Part shown: positions 8,257 to 17,128 of the stretch, one piece after another
Layout: each line of letters begins with the position of its first letter
How positions within the stretch are numbered: the first letter of the stretch is position 1
Assembly: GCF_009905725.1 (NCBI RefSeq)
Contig: NZ_JAAAKV010000002.1
Span: 620,001 to 684,000, forward strand
Reading direction: 5' to 3'
Length of the DNA: 64,000 nt
Source: Emticicia sp. CRIBPO
GTDB taxonomy: Bacteria; Bacteroidota; Bacteroidia; Cytophagales; Spirosomataceae
Notes under the pieces: generated by a model
The model's database searches: none
Told to the model about the DNA's origin: nothing
The model's input: the letters and a program-made list of their open reading frames with translations, nothing else
Position numbers and translations under genes: made by a program

Positions 8257-9414
8257 TTATCCTTTCATATCTTCCATTACTTTCTGCAGTATGCTCACTA
8301 CTTTTTCTGTCTGTTCTTTACTCGGGGTTGTATCCCAGTTACCCACAATACCATTACTGCCCAGGTAAATGCCGTCTTTTCTTGAGACAAAGTTGGCTCC
8401 CTTAGTAGAAAGCTTGTACTGCACATCCGATTGAGGGATGAGACATGACAGCTGACCGGACACCGGCGTCAGTTCTTCGTCGTTAAATACAGGCTTGGCT
8501 CCCAGACCCATGCAGTTGACCACAACTCTTTCGGGCAAAGCGTCAATGTCTTCCAGTTTTTTGATTTCGTGAATCTTCACTTTGCCACCAAACATCACGA
8601 AGTCATTAAGATGATGACGGAGATATGTCGGGATGTTGAAAATCATATTGGACCTCCGGCTGACATACTCCGCTTTGAAAGGATGTTCTTTAGAAGATAA
8701 CCGCACGCTGCCGGGAATCAACCCGTCCAGGTGATACACCTCTCCACCGTTATTACTTCTGGGCACCGATTTAGGGTCTTCGTTATAAACCCCGTACTCC
8801 TCCACCCAGGCGGCGATGTCGTTCATACCCAGCAGGAACTGAAATCTTCTGAAGGAAAAACGGGTGGCAGCTTCCCATTGAGCCTGGAACTCCGGTTTAG
8901 CGACTTTCGGATCACATACCCTTGAAGCCGGCGACCATGTTCCTGTAGCCAGGTTGGAAGTAATGTTAGGCGGTACGTCTTTGGTATAAATCGTGACCTC
9001 ACAGCCACGTTCCTGCAGCAGGATGGCCGTTGCAATACCCACTGTGCCACATCCCAGCAGGGCTACTTTCTTTTCTTTAGTGGCTAATACCATTTCCCTG
9101 GCCATATTTCCGGTGCCCCACGACAAAGACCAGCCACTGCCGCCATGTCCGTAGTTGTGAACGATGGTTTTGCTTCCCAGTTGTTCTGTTTCGATCCTGG
9201 GGCCGGACGGCCGAAAGGGTCTAAGCCCCACCGTTTCCTTCACAATCCTGTCCATAGAGAGCCGGAGCTTTGGAATCTGGTGATAGCCTTTGTTGATGTG
9301 AAAGTTTTTATCTGCGTAGGTGCCGGGCGATTGGTTAACACAGGAGCCGGCCAAACCGGTACTCAAAGCCAGGCTGCCCAAACCGGCTTTTTGAAAAAAA
9401 TCTCTGCGGTTCAT
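8257..9414 (-). CDS. Tat-exported FAD-dependent oxidoreductase, D-amino-acid oxidase family
   Basis: A 385-residue DAO-fold flavoprotein. The start at ATG 9414 places NRRDFFQKAG at residues 2-11, a twin-arginine signal, followed by a hydrophobic stretch ending GLAGSC, a plausible lipobox, so a Tat-exported lipoprotein is predicted. The dinucleotide fold is visible as VALLGCGTVGIATAILL with EVTIYTKD, and the conserved C-terminal segment GIYLGSNGIVGNWD matches the DAO family FAD-contact region. D-amino acid or D-aspartate oxidation is a family-level inference; the exported location is unusual for it. A longer start at 9474 would bury the Tat motif internally. It converges with yidD, whose stop is 5 bp away. 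Confidence 0.8.
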   Translation of the reverse strand: MNRRDFFQKAGLGSLALSTGLAGSCVNQSPGTYADKNFHINKGYHQIPKLRLSMDRIVKETVGLRPFRPSGPRIETEQLGSKTIVHNYGHGGSGWSLSWGTGNMAREMVLATKEKKVALLGCGTVGIATAILLQERGCEVTIYTKDVPPNITSNLATGTWSPASRVCDPKVAKPEFQAQWEAATRFSFRRFQFLLGMNDIAAWVEEYGVYNEDPKSVPRSNNGGEVYHLDGLIPGSVRLSSKEHPFKAEYVSRRSNMIFNIPTYLRHHLNDFVMFGGKVKIHEIKKLEDIDALPERVVVNCMGLGAKPVFNDEELTPVSGQLSCLIPQSDVQYKLSTKGANFVSRKDGIYLGSNGIVGNWDTTPSKEQTEKVVSILQKVMEDMKG

Positions 9415-9570
9415 AATTTTCTTTGGTCTAAGATGATTGTCATTCAAGCTAATGAAGAAAACCCTTGTTTCCAAATATTCTATTGACTAAGTTTATATCA
9501 GTAAAATTATATTTTTAAAATACAAATTTTATATCATTTATTATTAATATTATACAAAATAGCCAAAGAA

Positions 9571-10047
9571 ATGAAAAAACTAACCTTTATTGTTTTCCTG
9601 TTTTCTGCCGTGAATTGCCTCGGGCAGGCCGTTGAGTTTTATGGTTCTCCCACTTCTATTATTTCTTCAGGGGCAGTGATTCCTGAAGGTAAGAAAATGT
9701 TGTGGACAAGCGGCATTGTAGCGGGGGTAGCAGACAGTTCGGCCGCTGTGGGAACAATGGCGAGATTCGGGGATACCAAAACACAAGCCCTGAATATTCT
9801 GAACAATCTGCAAAAAACGCTTAAAACAAAGGGGCTGACTTTTAAGGATGTCCTGATGCTGAGGGTTTATGTGGCTCCGGACATGATTACCGGAAAACAT
9901 GATTACAAAGGCTGGAACGAAGCTTACCTTCAATTCTTCGGGACGAAAGAAAACCCGGTTAAGCCGATAAGATCGACGATCGGAATTGCAGGGCTGGTGG
10001 CGACGGATAAATTTATTGAAATTGAATTGGTGGCGGTTTACCCATAA
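9571..10047 (+). CDS. Exported RidA/YjgF/UK114-family protein
   Basis: A 158-residue RidA-superfamily protein with a signal peptide (residues 1-18, ending in NCLGQA). Characteristic elements: LWTSGIVAG, the central TKTQALNILNNLQKTLKTKGLTFKD region (in parts), VLMLRVYVAPD, YLQFFG and PIRSTIGIAGLV. In canonical RidA an arginine in the RVYV/RSTIG blocks binds the carboxylate of 2-aminoacrylate and other enamines; both Arg-containing blocks are present. The periplasmic form is a common Bacteroidota variant of unknown substrate. It ends in a strong bidirectional terminator. Confidence 0.85.
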   Translation: MKKLTFIVFLFSAVNCLGQAVEFYGSPTSIISSGAVIPEGKKMLWTSGIVAGVADSSAAVGTMARFGDTKTQALNILNNLQKTLKTKGLTFKDVLMLRVYVAPDMITGKHDYKGWNEAYLQFFGTKENPVKPIRSTIGIAGLVATDKFIEIELVAVYP

Positions 10048-10081
10048 ACAAGAAAGGCGACCGCTGGTCGCCTTTCTTGTT
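10047..10081. terminator. Bidirectional rho-independent terminator
   Basis: A perfect 16-bp stem (10047-10062 with 10066-10081; core AAAGGCGACC/GGTCGCCTTT) with a 3-nt loop, flanked by T-rich sequence, between the converging RidA-like gene and hemA. Confidence 0.92.
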
Positions 10082-10087
10082 TTCCCC

Positions 10088-11353
10088 TCAATGGGTCACT
10101 GTATCTTTTTCGAGATTAAAGAGGTCGTTCAAAACATCTATCAAAGTTTCGGCTTCTCCTCTTTTACACGCTGCTTTCAATTGAAGCACCGGAAGCTTGA
10201 TGATTTTCTGCATCATGCTGCTTGTAATTTTATCTATCTTCTGAATTTCTTCTTCGTTCAATGACTTGACATGTCTTGAAAGCTCCTCTTTCCTGATTAC
10301 TTCCAAAGCATTTTTCAATTTCTGAATGGTCGGCGAAACGATCATTTCCTTAGACCAGTCTTCCAGTTCAGCTACCAACTCCGCCACAATCGCTTTAACA
10401 GCAGGAATAGCCGCTTTTCTTTTTTCTACCGCCTGATTGGCTCTTTTCTGAATTTCATCCAGATCATACACCACCACTCCTGAAAGTTCCTCCACATCTG
10501 TCTGGATGCTTCTCGGCACCGACAAGTCAAGTAAATAAGTAATCGACTTGCGTTTTCTGGCACTCAGGTTCTGAATAGTGATCACCGGATTGTCAGATCT
10601 TACTGAAGAAATAACAATGTCAAAGTCAGATAGTTTATCTTCAAAGTCAGAAAAATTCAAAACTTCAAATCCGAATTCACCTGCCAGTTTTTCAGCTTTG
10701 CTCAGGGTTCTGTTCGAAATCGTAATGTTGTTATAACCTTTGCTGGCCAATGTCCTGCAAACATCTTCCCCGATTTCTCCAAGACCTAAAACCAGGATTT
10801 TAGGAGAATTGATCAACGGAAGAAATCCTTCCATCAGCTCAACTGCCGCGTAAGAAGTAGAAGCCGCTCCGTCTCTGAAACCTGTCTCCTGTACTATTCT
10901 CTTATTGGCAAAAAATATGGTGTGCATTACCCTGTGCAAAAACGGTCCGGCCATCTGCATATCAGCAGACCACTGGTAAGCATGTTTGATCTGGTTCGGA
11001 ATCTGAAGGTCGCCGATCACCTGCGAGTGAAGACCCAATGATACTTCAAACAAATAATTGATCGCAGCAAGCTCTTCACCGATGACATCAAAATAAGACA
11101 ATACTTCTTTGGCAGGAATGCCCTTGTGAGCAGCCAGCAAACTAATGATCTTACCCGGTTCGGTTTCCTCAGACTTATAATATATTTCCGTACGGTTGCA
11201 CGTAGACAACACTAAAGCTTCCGAAATATCAAAAACGTCTTTTAGTTTAAGATAAAATGATTTGGTTTCTTCTTCGTTTAAAGCTATCAGCTCTCTGATC
11301 GCCAACGGAGCATTCACATGTGATATTGACAGTACCCTAAAACTACCTTCCAT
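10088..11353 (-). CDS. hemA: Glutamyl-tRNA reductase
   Basis: A 421-residue enzyme that reduces glutamyl-tRNA(Glu) to glutamate-1-semialdehyde, the first committed step of C5 tetrapyrrole synthesis. Seen: N-terminal catalytic domain with the nucleophilic cysteine C52 in LSTCNRTEIYY, GLHSQVIGDLQI (the HSxVxGExQI family block), the NADPH-binding segment ILVLGLGEIGEDVCRTL with NITISNRT, VVISSVRS, and the C-terminal dimerisation domain. ATG at 11353. It is divergent from the histidine kinase gene. Later haem genes are not adjacent, but a haem-uptake locus lies 3 kb away. Confidence 0.97.
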   Translation of the reverse strand: MEGSFRVLSISHVNAPLAIRELIALNEEETKSFYLKLKDVFDISEALVLSTCNRTEIYYKSEETEPGKIISLLAAHKGIPAKEVLSYFDVIGEELAAINYLFEVSLGLHSQVIGDLQIPNQIKHAYQWSADMQMAGPFLHRVMHTIFFANKRIVQETGFRDGAASTSYAAVELMEGFLPLINSPKILVLGLGEIGEDVCRTLASKGYNNITISNRTLSKAEKLAGEFGFEVLNFSDFEDKLSDFDIVISSVRSDNPVITIQNLSARKRKSITYLLDLSVPRSIQTDVEELSGVVVYDLDEIQKRANQAVEKRKAAIPAVKAIVAELVAELEDWSKEMIVSPTIQKLKNALEVIRKEELSRHVKSLNEEEIQKIDKITSSMMQKIIKLPVLQLKAACKRGEAETLIDVLNDLFNLEKDTVTH

Positions 11354-11375
11354 TTCCCGCTTTTAAAAATTTATG

Positions 11376-11383
11376 CAAAAATA
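11376..11383 (-). promoter_or_regulatory. Possible -7 element for hemA
   Basis: On the minus strand the octamer TATTTTTG fits TAnnTTTG, 23 bp before the hemA start codon. No TTG occurs at the right distance upstream, so the assignment is weak. Confidence 0.35.
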
Positions 11384-11530
11384 CACCCATAGAGCTATAT
11401 ATTTGTTATGACATTTGACAGTTTTTTTGAATTTAGAAAGCTTCTAAATAGAAAATCAAATCTTATAAATTATACGTATTTCCCTATATATTAATCAGTT
11501 ACACTTCTATTGATTGAAATCTGAACGAAA

Positions 11531-12727
11531 ATGATGAATAAAAACAAAGTTTTCTTTAATATCTATGAACAGCTGTCCATTAACCGCATCATTCTCATTG
11601 CAGTATTAATGCTTTTTGGGGCCGGTGTATTGTATTATTTTAAACAATTAGGAGAAGCCCTTGAAGAAAGAGAAGAGAAATATGCGACCCTTTATGCGGA
11701 AAGTATCCGTTTCATTATTGAAGAAGGGATCAACAGCACCTGCGATTATACCTTCGTCCAGGAAGTACTGGATGCCAATGAAACCGTCCCTACGATTCTT
11801 GTGATTGCCGGGCAACCGAGTTCCCATAAAAACATTCCGGAACTGGATGACTCTACCCGTAAATGGAGATCCGGAGAAAAAGAAAAATTTCTTTACCTGA
11901 CCATCGCGGCCATGTCCGAAGAACACGCCCCGATCCAGTTCGGTACGGGCGACCAGACGGGATATGTATATTACAGCAACTCCATCATTGTGAAGCAGCT
12001 GCGGTATTTTCCGTACCTGTTGCTCGGTACATTCCTGATTTTTGGCTCACTGGCCCTTATTGCCTATTCTTCTTCGAGAAAAGCTGAGCAAAACCGGGTT
12101 TGGGTCGGACTTGCCAAGGAAACTGCCCACCAGCTGGGCACGCCGATCTCCGGCCTGATGGCCTGGGTGGAAGTGCTGAGGGCCAATCCGGACTTCGACC
12201 AAAGTGTGGGAGATGAAATGGACAAAGATATAGAACGCCTGGAAACGATCACGACAAGGTTCTCCAACATAGGATCTGTGCCTGCCATGAAGGATGAAAA
12301 CCTGGCAGAACTCGTAGAGCAGACAACAGGTTATCTTAAAAGACGGATTTCGACCAAAGTGAACTGGGAATTTGTCAATAACCTTAATCAGCCCTATTAT
12401 AAAAAAATCAACCGGCACCTTATTGAATGGGTAGTGGAAAACCTATGCAAAAATGCGGTCGACGCCATGGCAGGAAAAGGAAACCTGAAAATAGAGATCA
12501 ATCCAACCTCACGTGGACAAATTACTATCGATGTTTCCGACACGGGGAAAGGGATCAGCAAAATGAATCAGAGAAAAATATTCAAAGCCGGATTCACGAC
12601 CAAAAACAGGGGTTGGGGACTGGGCCTCACCCTCGCCAAAAGGATCATTGAAACCTATCATGACGGCCAGTTATTTGTCAAGGAAAGCACATTGGGAAAA
12701 GGCACCAAATTCCGTATCATCATCTGA
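11531..12727 (+). CDS. Membrane-bound sensor histidine kinase
   Basis: A 398-residue histidine kinase. Two membrane helices (about residues 19-37 and 160-181) frame an extracytoplasmic sensor of about 120 residues. The phosphoacceptor H200 is in KETAHQLGTPISGLMAW, an HPK group in which HQLGTP replaces the classic HELRTP. The ATPase domain shows NLCKNAVDAM (N box), DTGKGI (G1), GFTTKNRGWGLGL (F/G2). No HAMP domain and no adjacent response regulator gene are seen, so it is an orphan kinase. The next gene (apbE-like) starts 22 bp downstream and is probably co-transcribed. Confidence 0.9.
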   Translation: MMNKNKVFFNIYEQLSINRIILIAVLMLFGAGVLYYFKQLGEALEEREEKYATLYAESIRFIIEEGINSTCDYTFVQEVLDANETVPTILVIAGQPSSHKNIPELDDSTRKWRSGEKEKFLYLTIAAMSEEHAPIQFGTGDQTGYVYYSNSIIVKQLRYFPYLLLGTFLIFGSLALIAYSSSRKAEQNRVWVGLAKETAHQLGTPISGLMAWVEVLRANPDFDQSVGDEMDKDIERLETITTRFSNIGSVPAMKDENLAELVEQTTGYLKRRISTKVNWEFVNNLNQPYYKKINRHLIEWVVENLCKNAVDAMAGKGNLKIEINPTSRGQITIDVSDTGKGISKMNQRKIFKAGFTTKNRGWGLGLTLAKRIIETYHDGQLFVKESTLGKGTKFRIII

Positions 12728-12749
12728 AAAAGCATCTATTCAAAAACCA

Positions 12750-13742
12750 ATGAGACATTTTTTTATTCTTTGTTTGCTAATTTCTTTTCAGGCCTTTTCA
12801 CAAAAAGAACCGGTTTTCAAAAGCCTCCAGGGCACAGCACAGGGCACTACTTTCAGCATTACTTACGGCGATATTGAAAGAAGAGATTTCACCGCTGAAA
12901 TCGACAGTTTATTCAAGTTTATTGACAGGTCCATGTCGCTTTGGGATAAAAATTCACTGATTACAAAAATCAATGAAAATCGCCCTTATAACACCCTAGA
13001 CCCACATTTTATCAGGGTTTTTGACCGTGGGATGGAAATTTCAAAACTGAGTGGAGGGTACTTTGACATCACAGTAGGCCCGCTGGTGAAAGCCTGGGGA
13101 TTCGGTGCAAAAAAAGGCCTGCCGCATCCGGACAAAGCACAGATTGACAGTCTGAAAAACTTTGTCGGCTATCAAAAAATCAAAAGAAAGGATCAGAAGA
13201 TCATCAAGGCAAAACCTGAAATGCAGATTGATTTCAATGCCATTGCCCAGGGATATACCGTGGATGTGATGGCTGAGTTTATGAATTCAAAAAATATCAA
13301 AAACTACCTGGTTGAGATAGGAGGCGAAGTAAGAGCACAGGGCACCAACGCTGAGAAAAAAAACTGGAGGGTCGGCATTGAGAAGCCCGAAAAGGCAGAA
13401 GACGAAGAAGCCGATATGCAGATCGTGGTGAGCCTGAACGGTCAGTCACTCGGAACCTCAGGAAGCTACCGGAAATTCTTTGTCAGGGACGGCAAAAAGT
13501 ATTCTCATTCCATCGATCCGTTTACCGGTGAGCCGGTGAGTCATTCAGTATTGAGCATTACCGTACTAACAAAGGACTGCATCTCTGCAGATGCCTTTGC
13601 CAAAGCTCTGCTGGTCGTTGGCCTGGATAAGGCCAGGAAAATGGCTCAGAAGCTGAATATTGATTTTTACTCGATTTATGAAGAAAATGGTGTTCTGAAA
13701 ACCTATGCCACAAAAGGTTTTCAAAAAATAATTTCTGAATAA
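12750..13742 (+). CDS. apbE: FAD:protein FMN transferase (ApbE family)
   Basis: A 330-residue exported flavin transferase that covalently attaches FMN to Thr/Ser residues of target proteins such as Na+-NQR or RNF subunits. The start is taken at ATG 12750 (MRHFFILCLLISFQAFSQ), which gives a signal peptide of about 18 residues; the frame runs upstream into the kinase gene. Family motifs: GTAQGTTFSITY, SLWDKNSLITKIN, GYFDITVGPLVKAWGFG, DFNAIAQGYTVD, GGEVRAQG, and the metal/FAD-binding YSHSIDPFTGEPV and DCISADAFAKAL. No obvious flavin acceptor protein is encoded nearby. Confidence 0.93.
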   Translation: MRHFFILCLLISFQAFSQKEPVFKSLQGTAQGTTFSITYGDIERRDFTAEIDSLFKFIDRSMSLWDKNSLITKINENRPYNTLDPHFIRVFDRGMEISKLSGGYFDITVGPLVKAWGFGAKKGLPHPDKAQIDSLKNFVGYQKIKRKDQKIIKAKPEMQIDFNAIAQGYTVDVMAEFMNSKNIKNYLVEIGGEVRAQGTNAEKKNWRVGIEKPEKAEDEEADMQIVVSLNGQSLGTSGSYRKFFVRDGKKYSHSIDPFTGEPVSHSVLSITVLTKDCISADAFAKALLVVGLDKARKMAQKLNIDFYSIYEENGVLKTYATKGFQKIISE

Positions 13743-13743
13743 A

Positions 13744-14091
13744 CTAGCTGATATCTTCTCCGAACTTATATAAAATCCCGTTGGAATCCTGAAGATAAAA
13801 CTCTTTGATGCCCCAGGGCCTGGTTTCCAGCGACAAAACCACATGCCCGCTGTTTTTATATTTTTCATAAAAACCATCAATATCCCTGACCCTGAGGTAA
13901 ATACTCGAGGCTTCAGGCAGGTTTTTGTTATCGCAAAGCCAGTAATGCAGCTCTATCCCGTTTATTTTATAAATCAGAAAATCGGGGTATTCGGCCAGGA
14001 GCTCTCCGCCGAGAACATCACGGCAGAATGTTTTGGTCGCCGGAAAGTCAATGGCGGGTAATTCTGCAACGATAGAAATTAATTCGGGCAT
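13744..14091 (-). CDS. VOC-family (glyoxalase/bleomycin resistance-like) protein
   Basis: A 115-residue single-domain vicinal-oxygen-chelate protein. The beta-alpha-beta-beta-beta pattern is visible: VAELPAIDFPATKTFCRDVLGGELLAEY, a middle strand set (GIELHYWLCDN), then SIYLRVRDIDGFYEKYKNSG, followed by RPWGIKEFYLQDSNGILYKFGE, the usual end of the fold with the metal-binding glutamate position. The specific substrate is unknown. It lies in the same direction as and downstream of the haem locus, but a terminator at 14148-14174 separates them. It converges with apbE (1 bp between stops). Confidence 0.8.
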   Translation of the reverse strand: MPELISIVAELPAIDFPATKTFCRDVLGGELLAEYPDFLIYKINGIELHYWLCDNKNLPEASSIYLRVRDIDGFYEKYKNSGHVVLSLETRPWGIKEFYLQDSNGILYKFGEDIS

Positions 14092-14147
14092 AAATTCTGT
14101 TTTTTGTTTACAACGCGTAAAAGCTTGTCTTTTTTACAAAAAAAAAA

Positions 14148-14174
14148 TTGAGACGTAACAACATTACGTCTCAA
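14148..14174 (-). terminator. Terminator of the haem-uptake operon
   Basis: A perfect 11-bp stem TTGAGACGTAA/TTACGTCTCAA with a 5-nt loop, followed on the minus strand by a run of nine or more T (complement of 14138-14147). It begins 13 bp past the stop codon of hmuS. Confidence 0.93.
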
Positions 14175-14186
14175 TCTGAATATACA

Positions 14187-15203
14187 TTACAAATTTCCAA
14201 CAATTTCTCTCCACCCTTCCAGTTCCGGAGCACCTGGCTTCCGTTTTCCGAAGATGAGAGCTATCTGTTGTTTCTTCTCATCAAATAACTCAATGCTGGT
14301 TACGATGCCGTCAGCCGTTGGTTTTTTAACCACCCACGCGTTCGCAATATGATCTTCACGAAGATGCAGGTTGAATTTAGGATCCAGTACATTGTACCAT
14401 GGTCCCATTTCAACCAGTTTATTTACTTCTCCGGTATGGATCTGGATACATCCTCTGCTTGAAACAAATACCATAATGGGCAGTTGGGTGTCAGATGCCT
14501 GTTGAAAAGCCTTCTTAACCTGCTCTACAGATATTTTGTAAGCATATCCTTCAGGAGCCAGTCTCAACGATTGCTCTCTGGCTACGTTAAACTTACGAAG
14601 CAAAGGGAAGAAATCGTGCGTATCCTGCAAGCCAAGCCATTCGGCTCTGAAGTTTTCAACGTCAATTTCGTTATCAGGAAGTTCTTCCGGAAGTTTAGCC
14701 ACAGCTTCGGTTACGATTTCAGTGTCCTGGAGTTCGTCTTTAAACTGGTTCACGATTTCATGATAAGCTTCTTCGTTGCTTGATTCCTGCAGGAAAATTT
14801 TATGAACCGCCTCGCCGTCTGCTCCGAAAAACTGAAGGCTTTTGTTTTTATCATTTACCGCAAATCCGTATTTCCAGTGCATCATAAACAGACGCAGGTC
14901 GATGTCTTCACCCAATACCAGACCTACATGACCGTTGAATGAAACTGCTTTGTATTCTCCTTTACGCTCATGCACGCAACTGTCATTACGGGTCAGGGCC
15001 ATTACGTAGCCTAATTTCGGCACTTCTTTTAGTAATTCCTTAAAATCGCCGGAAAGCTTGGTGACGGTATCACCAATACTTGTAGCCAGCAATCCTGCTT
15101 CTGACGATCCCAGCTGTTGAGCGGCATCCCTTATTCTTACTTTCGGGTTCTCTATTTTGAACTGCTCGTAGCGTTCCTTTAAACTGACAAGTGTTGCTTC
15201 CAT
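14187..15203 (-). CDS. hmuS: Haem-handling/degrading protein, HemS/ChuS family
   Basis: A 338-residue cytoplasmic HemS/ChuS/HmuS protein, which receives haem from the ABC transporter and stores, traffics or breaks it down. It has the two tandem structural halves of the family (about 40-160 and 215-338). H196 in LQDTHDFFPLLRKF corresponds in context to the axial haem ligand of HemS (H196 in Yersinia). Other family blocks: VMALTRNDSCVHERKGEY, GPWYNVLDPKFNLHLRED. It overlaps hmuV by 25 bp, indicating tight coupling, and is followed by the operon terminator. Confidence 0.92.
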   Translation of the reverse strand: MEATLVSLKERYEQFKIENPKVRIRDAAQQLGSSEAGLLATSIGDTVTKLSGDFKELLKEVPKLGYVMALTRNDSCVHERKGEYKAVSFNGHVGLVLGEDIDLRLFMMHWKYGFAVNDKNKSLQFFGADGEAVHKIFLQESSNEEAYHEIVNQFKDELQDTEIVTEAVAKLPEELPDNEIDVENFRAEWLGLQDTHDFFPLLRKFNVAREQSLRLAPEGYAYKISVEQVKKAFQQASDTQLPIMVFVSSRGCIQIHTGEVNKLVEMGPWYNVLDPKFNLHLREDHIANAWVVKKPTADGIVTSIELFDEKKQQIALIFGKRKPGAPELEGWREIVGNL

Positions 15204-16033
15204 GAAACTGATGGTTTTGATATTGGTTCTTTACAATGAATTAAAAAAGGACACTCTGCTCCTGCCGGATGCACAAGGTCCATTGATATGTTAAATGCTT
15301 CAAGAATATTGACCGGACTCAGTACTTCCAGAGGATGGCCAAATCCGAGGGCAGCACCGTCTTTTAATAAAAGTACTTTGTCTGCATACTGAATGGCCAT
15401 ATTGAGGTCGTGCAAAATAGCCACGACACAAAAACCTCTTTTGGTAAGACTGGCTGTTAATTCCAGCAACTGATGCTGATAATATAAATCAAGACTACTG
15501 GTAGGTTCGTCCAGTAACAGATACTTAGGTTTGGAAATGGCTTTTTTGTCATTCACCACCTCATCATGTTCCAGCAACTGGCACATGATTTTAGCAAGAT
15601 GAACCCTTTGCTGTTCCCCACCTGACAGGGTCATATAAATCCTGTTGACCAGGTGACCTATTCCTGTTTTTTCAATGGCATATTCCACTACTTCGTGGTC
15701 CTGTACAGTAGGCCTTCCCTGAAAATGCGGATAACGGCCCATCATGACAAGGTCTGACACATTGAAATTAAAAGACAGGTTATTTTGCTGGGCCAATACA
15801 GCCCTTGACTTCGAAAGTTCTTTTGAAGAATAACTCTTTAACGGCTTGTTGTTGAATTTTATAGTCCCCTCACTGGGCTTGTTTTCATTACTGAGTGTTT
15901 TCAGAAAAGTAGACTTTCCTGCACCATTTGCCCCGATGATGGCTATAAATTCTCCTGCCCCGGCATCAAAAGAGATCTCCCTGAGAAGGGTCTTCCTGCC
16001 AATCTGGTAACCTACGTTTCGAACTTCCAGCAT
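15179..16033 (-). CDS. hmuV: Haem ABC transporter ATP-binding protein
   Basis: A 284-residue ATPase of the FecE/HmuV type. Walker A GANGAGKST, signature LSGGEQQRVHLAKIM, Walker B YLLLDEPTSSLDL and switch histidine (AILHDLNMA) are all present. It energises HmuU-mediated import of haem across the inner membrane. The ATG at 16033 shares one base with the hmuU stop (TGATG), so it is translationally coupled; an in-frame GTG lies one codon upstream. Its 3' end overlaps hmuS. Confidence 0.93.
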   Translation of the reverse strand: MLEVRNVGYQIGRKTLLREISFDAGAGEFIAIIGANGAGKSTFLKTLSNENKPSEGTIKFNNKPLKSYSSKELSKSRAVLAQQNNLSFNFNVSDLVMMGRYPHFQGRPTVQDHEVVEYAIEKTGIGHLVNRIYMTLSGGEQQRVHLAKIMCQLLEHDEVVNDKKAISKPKYLLLDEPTSSLDLYYQHQLLELTASLTKRGFCVVAILHDLNMAIQYADKVLLLKDGAALGFGHPLEVLSPVNILEAFNISMDLVHPAGAECPFLIHCKEPISKPSVSWKQHLSV

Positions 16034-17115
16034 CACAATTCGTTTTTACGGTTTTTAATTAAAAGCCAGATAAAGAACGGGGTCCCTACCATAGCTGTGA
16101 CAATTCCGATGGGCAATTCAGCGGGAGCCACAATGGTTCTCGACACCAAATCGGCCAGGGTAAGCACAATAGCTCCCAGCAACGCAGAAGCAGGCAACAC
16201 CAGCCTGTGATCTGCACCGGCAAACAGCCTGATGATATGCGGGATGATCAGACCTACAAATCCTATCGTTCCACACAGGGCCACTGATACTCCCACGCCC
16301 AGCGTCGTCAGAATGATCACCTGGTTTTTAAGTCTCTGCGGATTAATGCCCAGGTGTCCTGCCTGGCTTTCGCCCAGGGCAAAAGCATTAAGGGCTTTCC
16401 CTAACCCCGGAACCAGAAGAATGGGGATCAGACAAACAGGGCCTGCCACTTTCAGGGCTTCCCAGCTCGCTCCTCCTATACTGCCTAAATTCCAGAATTG
16501 TATCGTCCTGATCTGGGCATCATTGGCCATATAAGTCATCAGACCTGTAGTAGCCATTGAAAGGGCGTTAATAGCAATTCCTGCCAGCAGCATCGTCGTG
16601 ACCACAGCTTTGCCTTCTACTTTCGAGATCTGGAATACCAGCACCGTAGTAATAAGGGCTCCGAGAAATGCCGCAAACGAAAGGCTGTACATTCCCGCCA
16701 GCAGGTTAAATTCTTTGATAAAATTGATTTCCAGTACAACCATAAATACGGCAAAGAGGGTTGCACCGGAAGAAATACCAATAAGAGTAGGGTCTGCCAG
16801 CGGATTTCTGAAGAGTCCCTGCATAGAAGCCCCGGTAACACCCAGCACAGCCCCTACCAGCATACTCATTAAAACCCTCGGAAGCCTGATAACCATCATG
16901 ATGGTCTCTTTTTGCTCTTCCACAGCTCCTCTCTCAAAACCTATCTGACTTAGTAAAATATTCCAGACTTCGCTGAAAGAGATTTTTACAGCTCCCACAC
17001 CGACAGCCCACATGGACACTATCACCAAACCCAAACTCAGCACCGACAAAACCAGTGCTTTCTTTGACCATGTGTAGCCTCTTGTCTGAATATTGCTGAT
17101 GGTTAATACACTCAT
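16033..17115 (-). CDS. hmuU: Haem ABC transporter permease (FecCD family)
   Basis: A 360-residue permease with about ten membrane helices. FecCD/BtuC family motifs: RLPRVLMSMLVGAVLGVTGASMQGLFRNPLADPTLIGISSGA (in parts), AIALLLAG-like segment MLLAGIAINAL, GTIGFVGLIIPHIIRLFAG and the final helix region AELPIGIVTAMVGTPFFIWLL. It forms the transmembrane dimer for the HmuTUV importer. ATG at 17115, 13 bp after hmuT; the stop overlaps the hmuV start by one base. Confidence 0.94.
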   Translation of the reverse strand: MSVLTISNIQTRGYTWSKKALVLSVLSLGLVIVSMWAVGVGAVKISFSEVWNILLSQIGFERGAVEEQKETIMMVIRLPRVLMSMLVGAVLGVTGASMQGLFRNPLADPTLIGISSGATLFAVFMVVLEINFIKEFNLLAGMYSLSFAAFLGALITTVLVFQISKVEGKAVVTTMLLAGIAINALSMATTGLMTYMANDAQIRTIQFWNLGSIGGASWEALKVAGPVCLIPILLVPGLGKALNAFALGESQAGHLGINPQRLKNQVIILTTLGVGVSVALCGTIGFVGLIIPHIIRLFAGADHRLVLPASALLGAIVLTLADLVSRTIVAPAELPIGIVTAMVGTPFFIWLLIKNRKNEL

Positions 17116-17128
17116 CGGAAACTATAGA

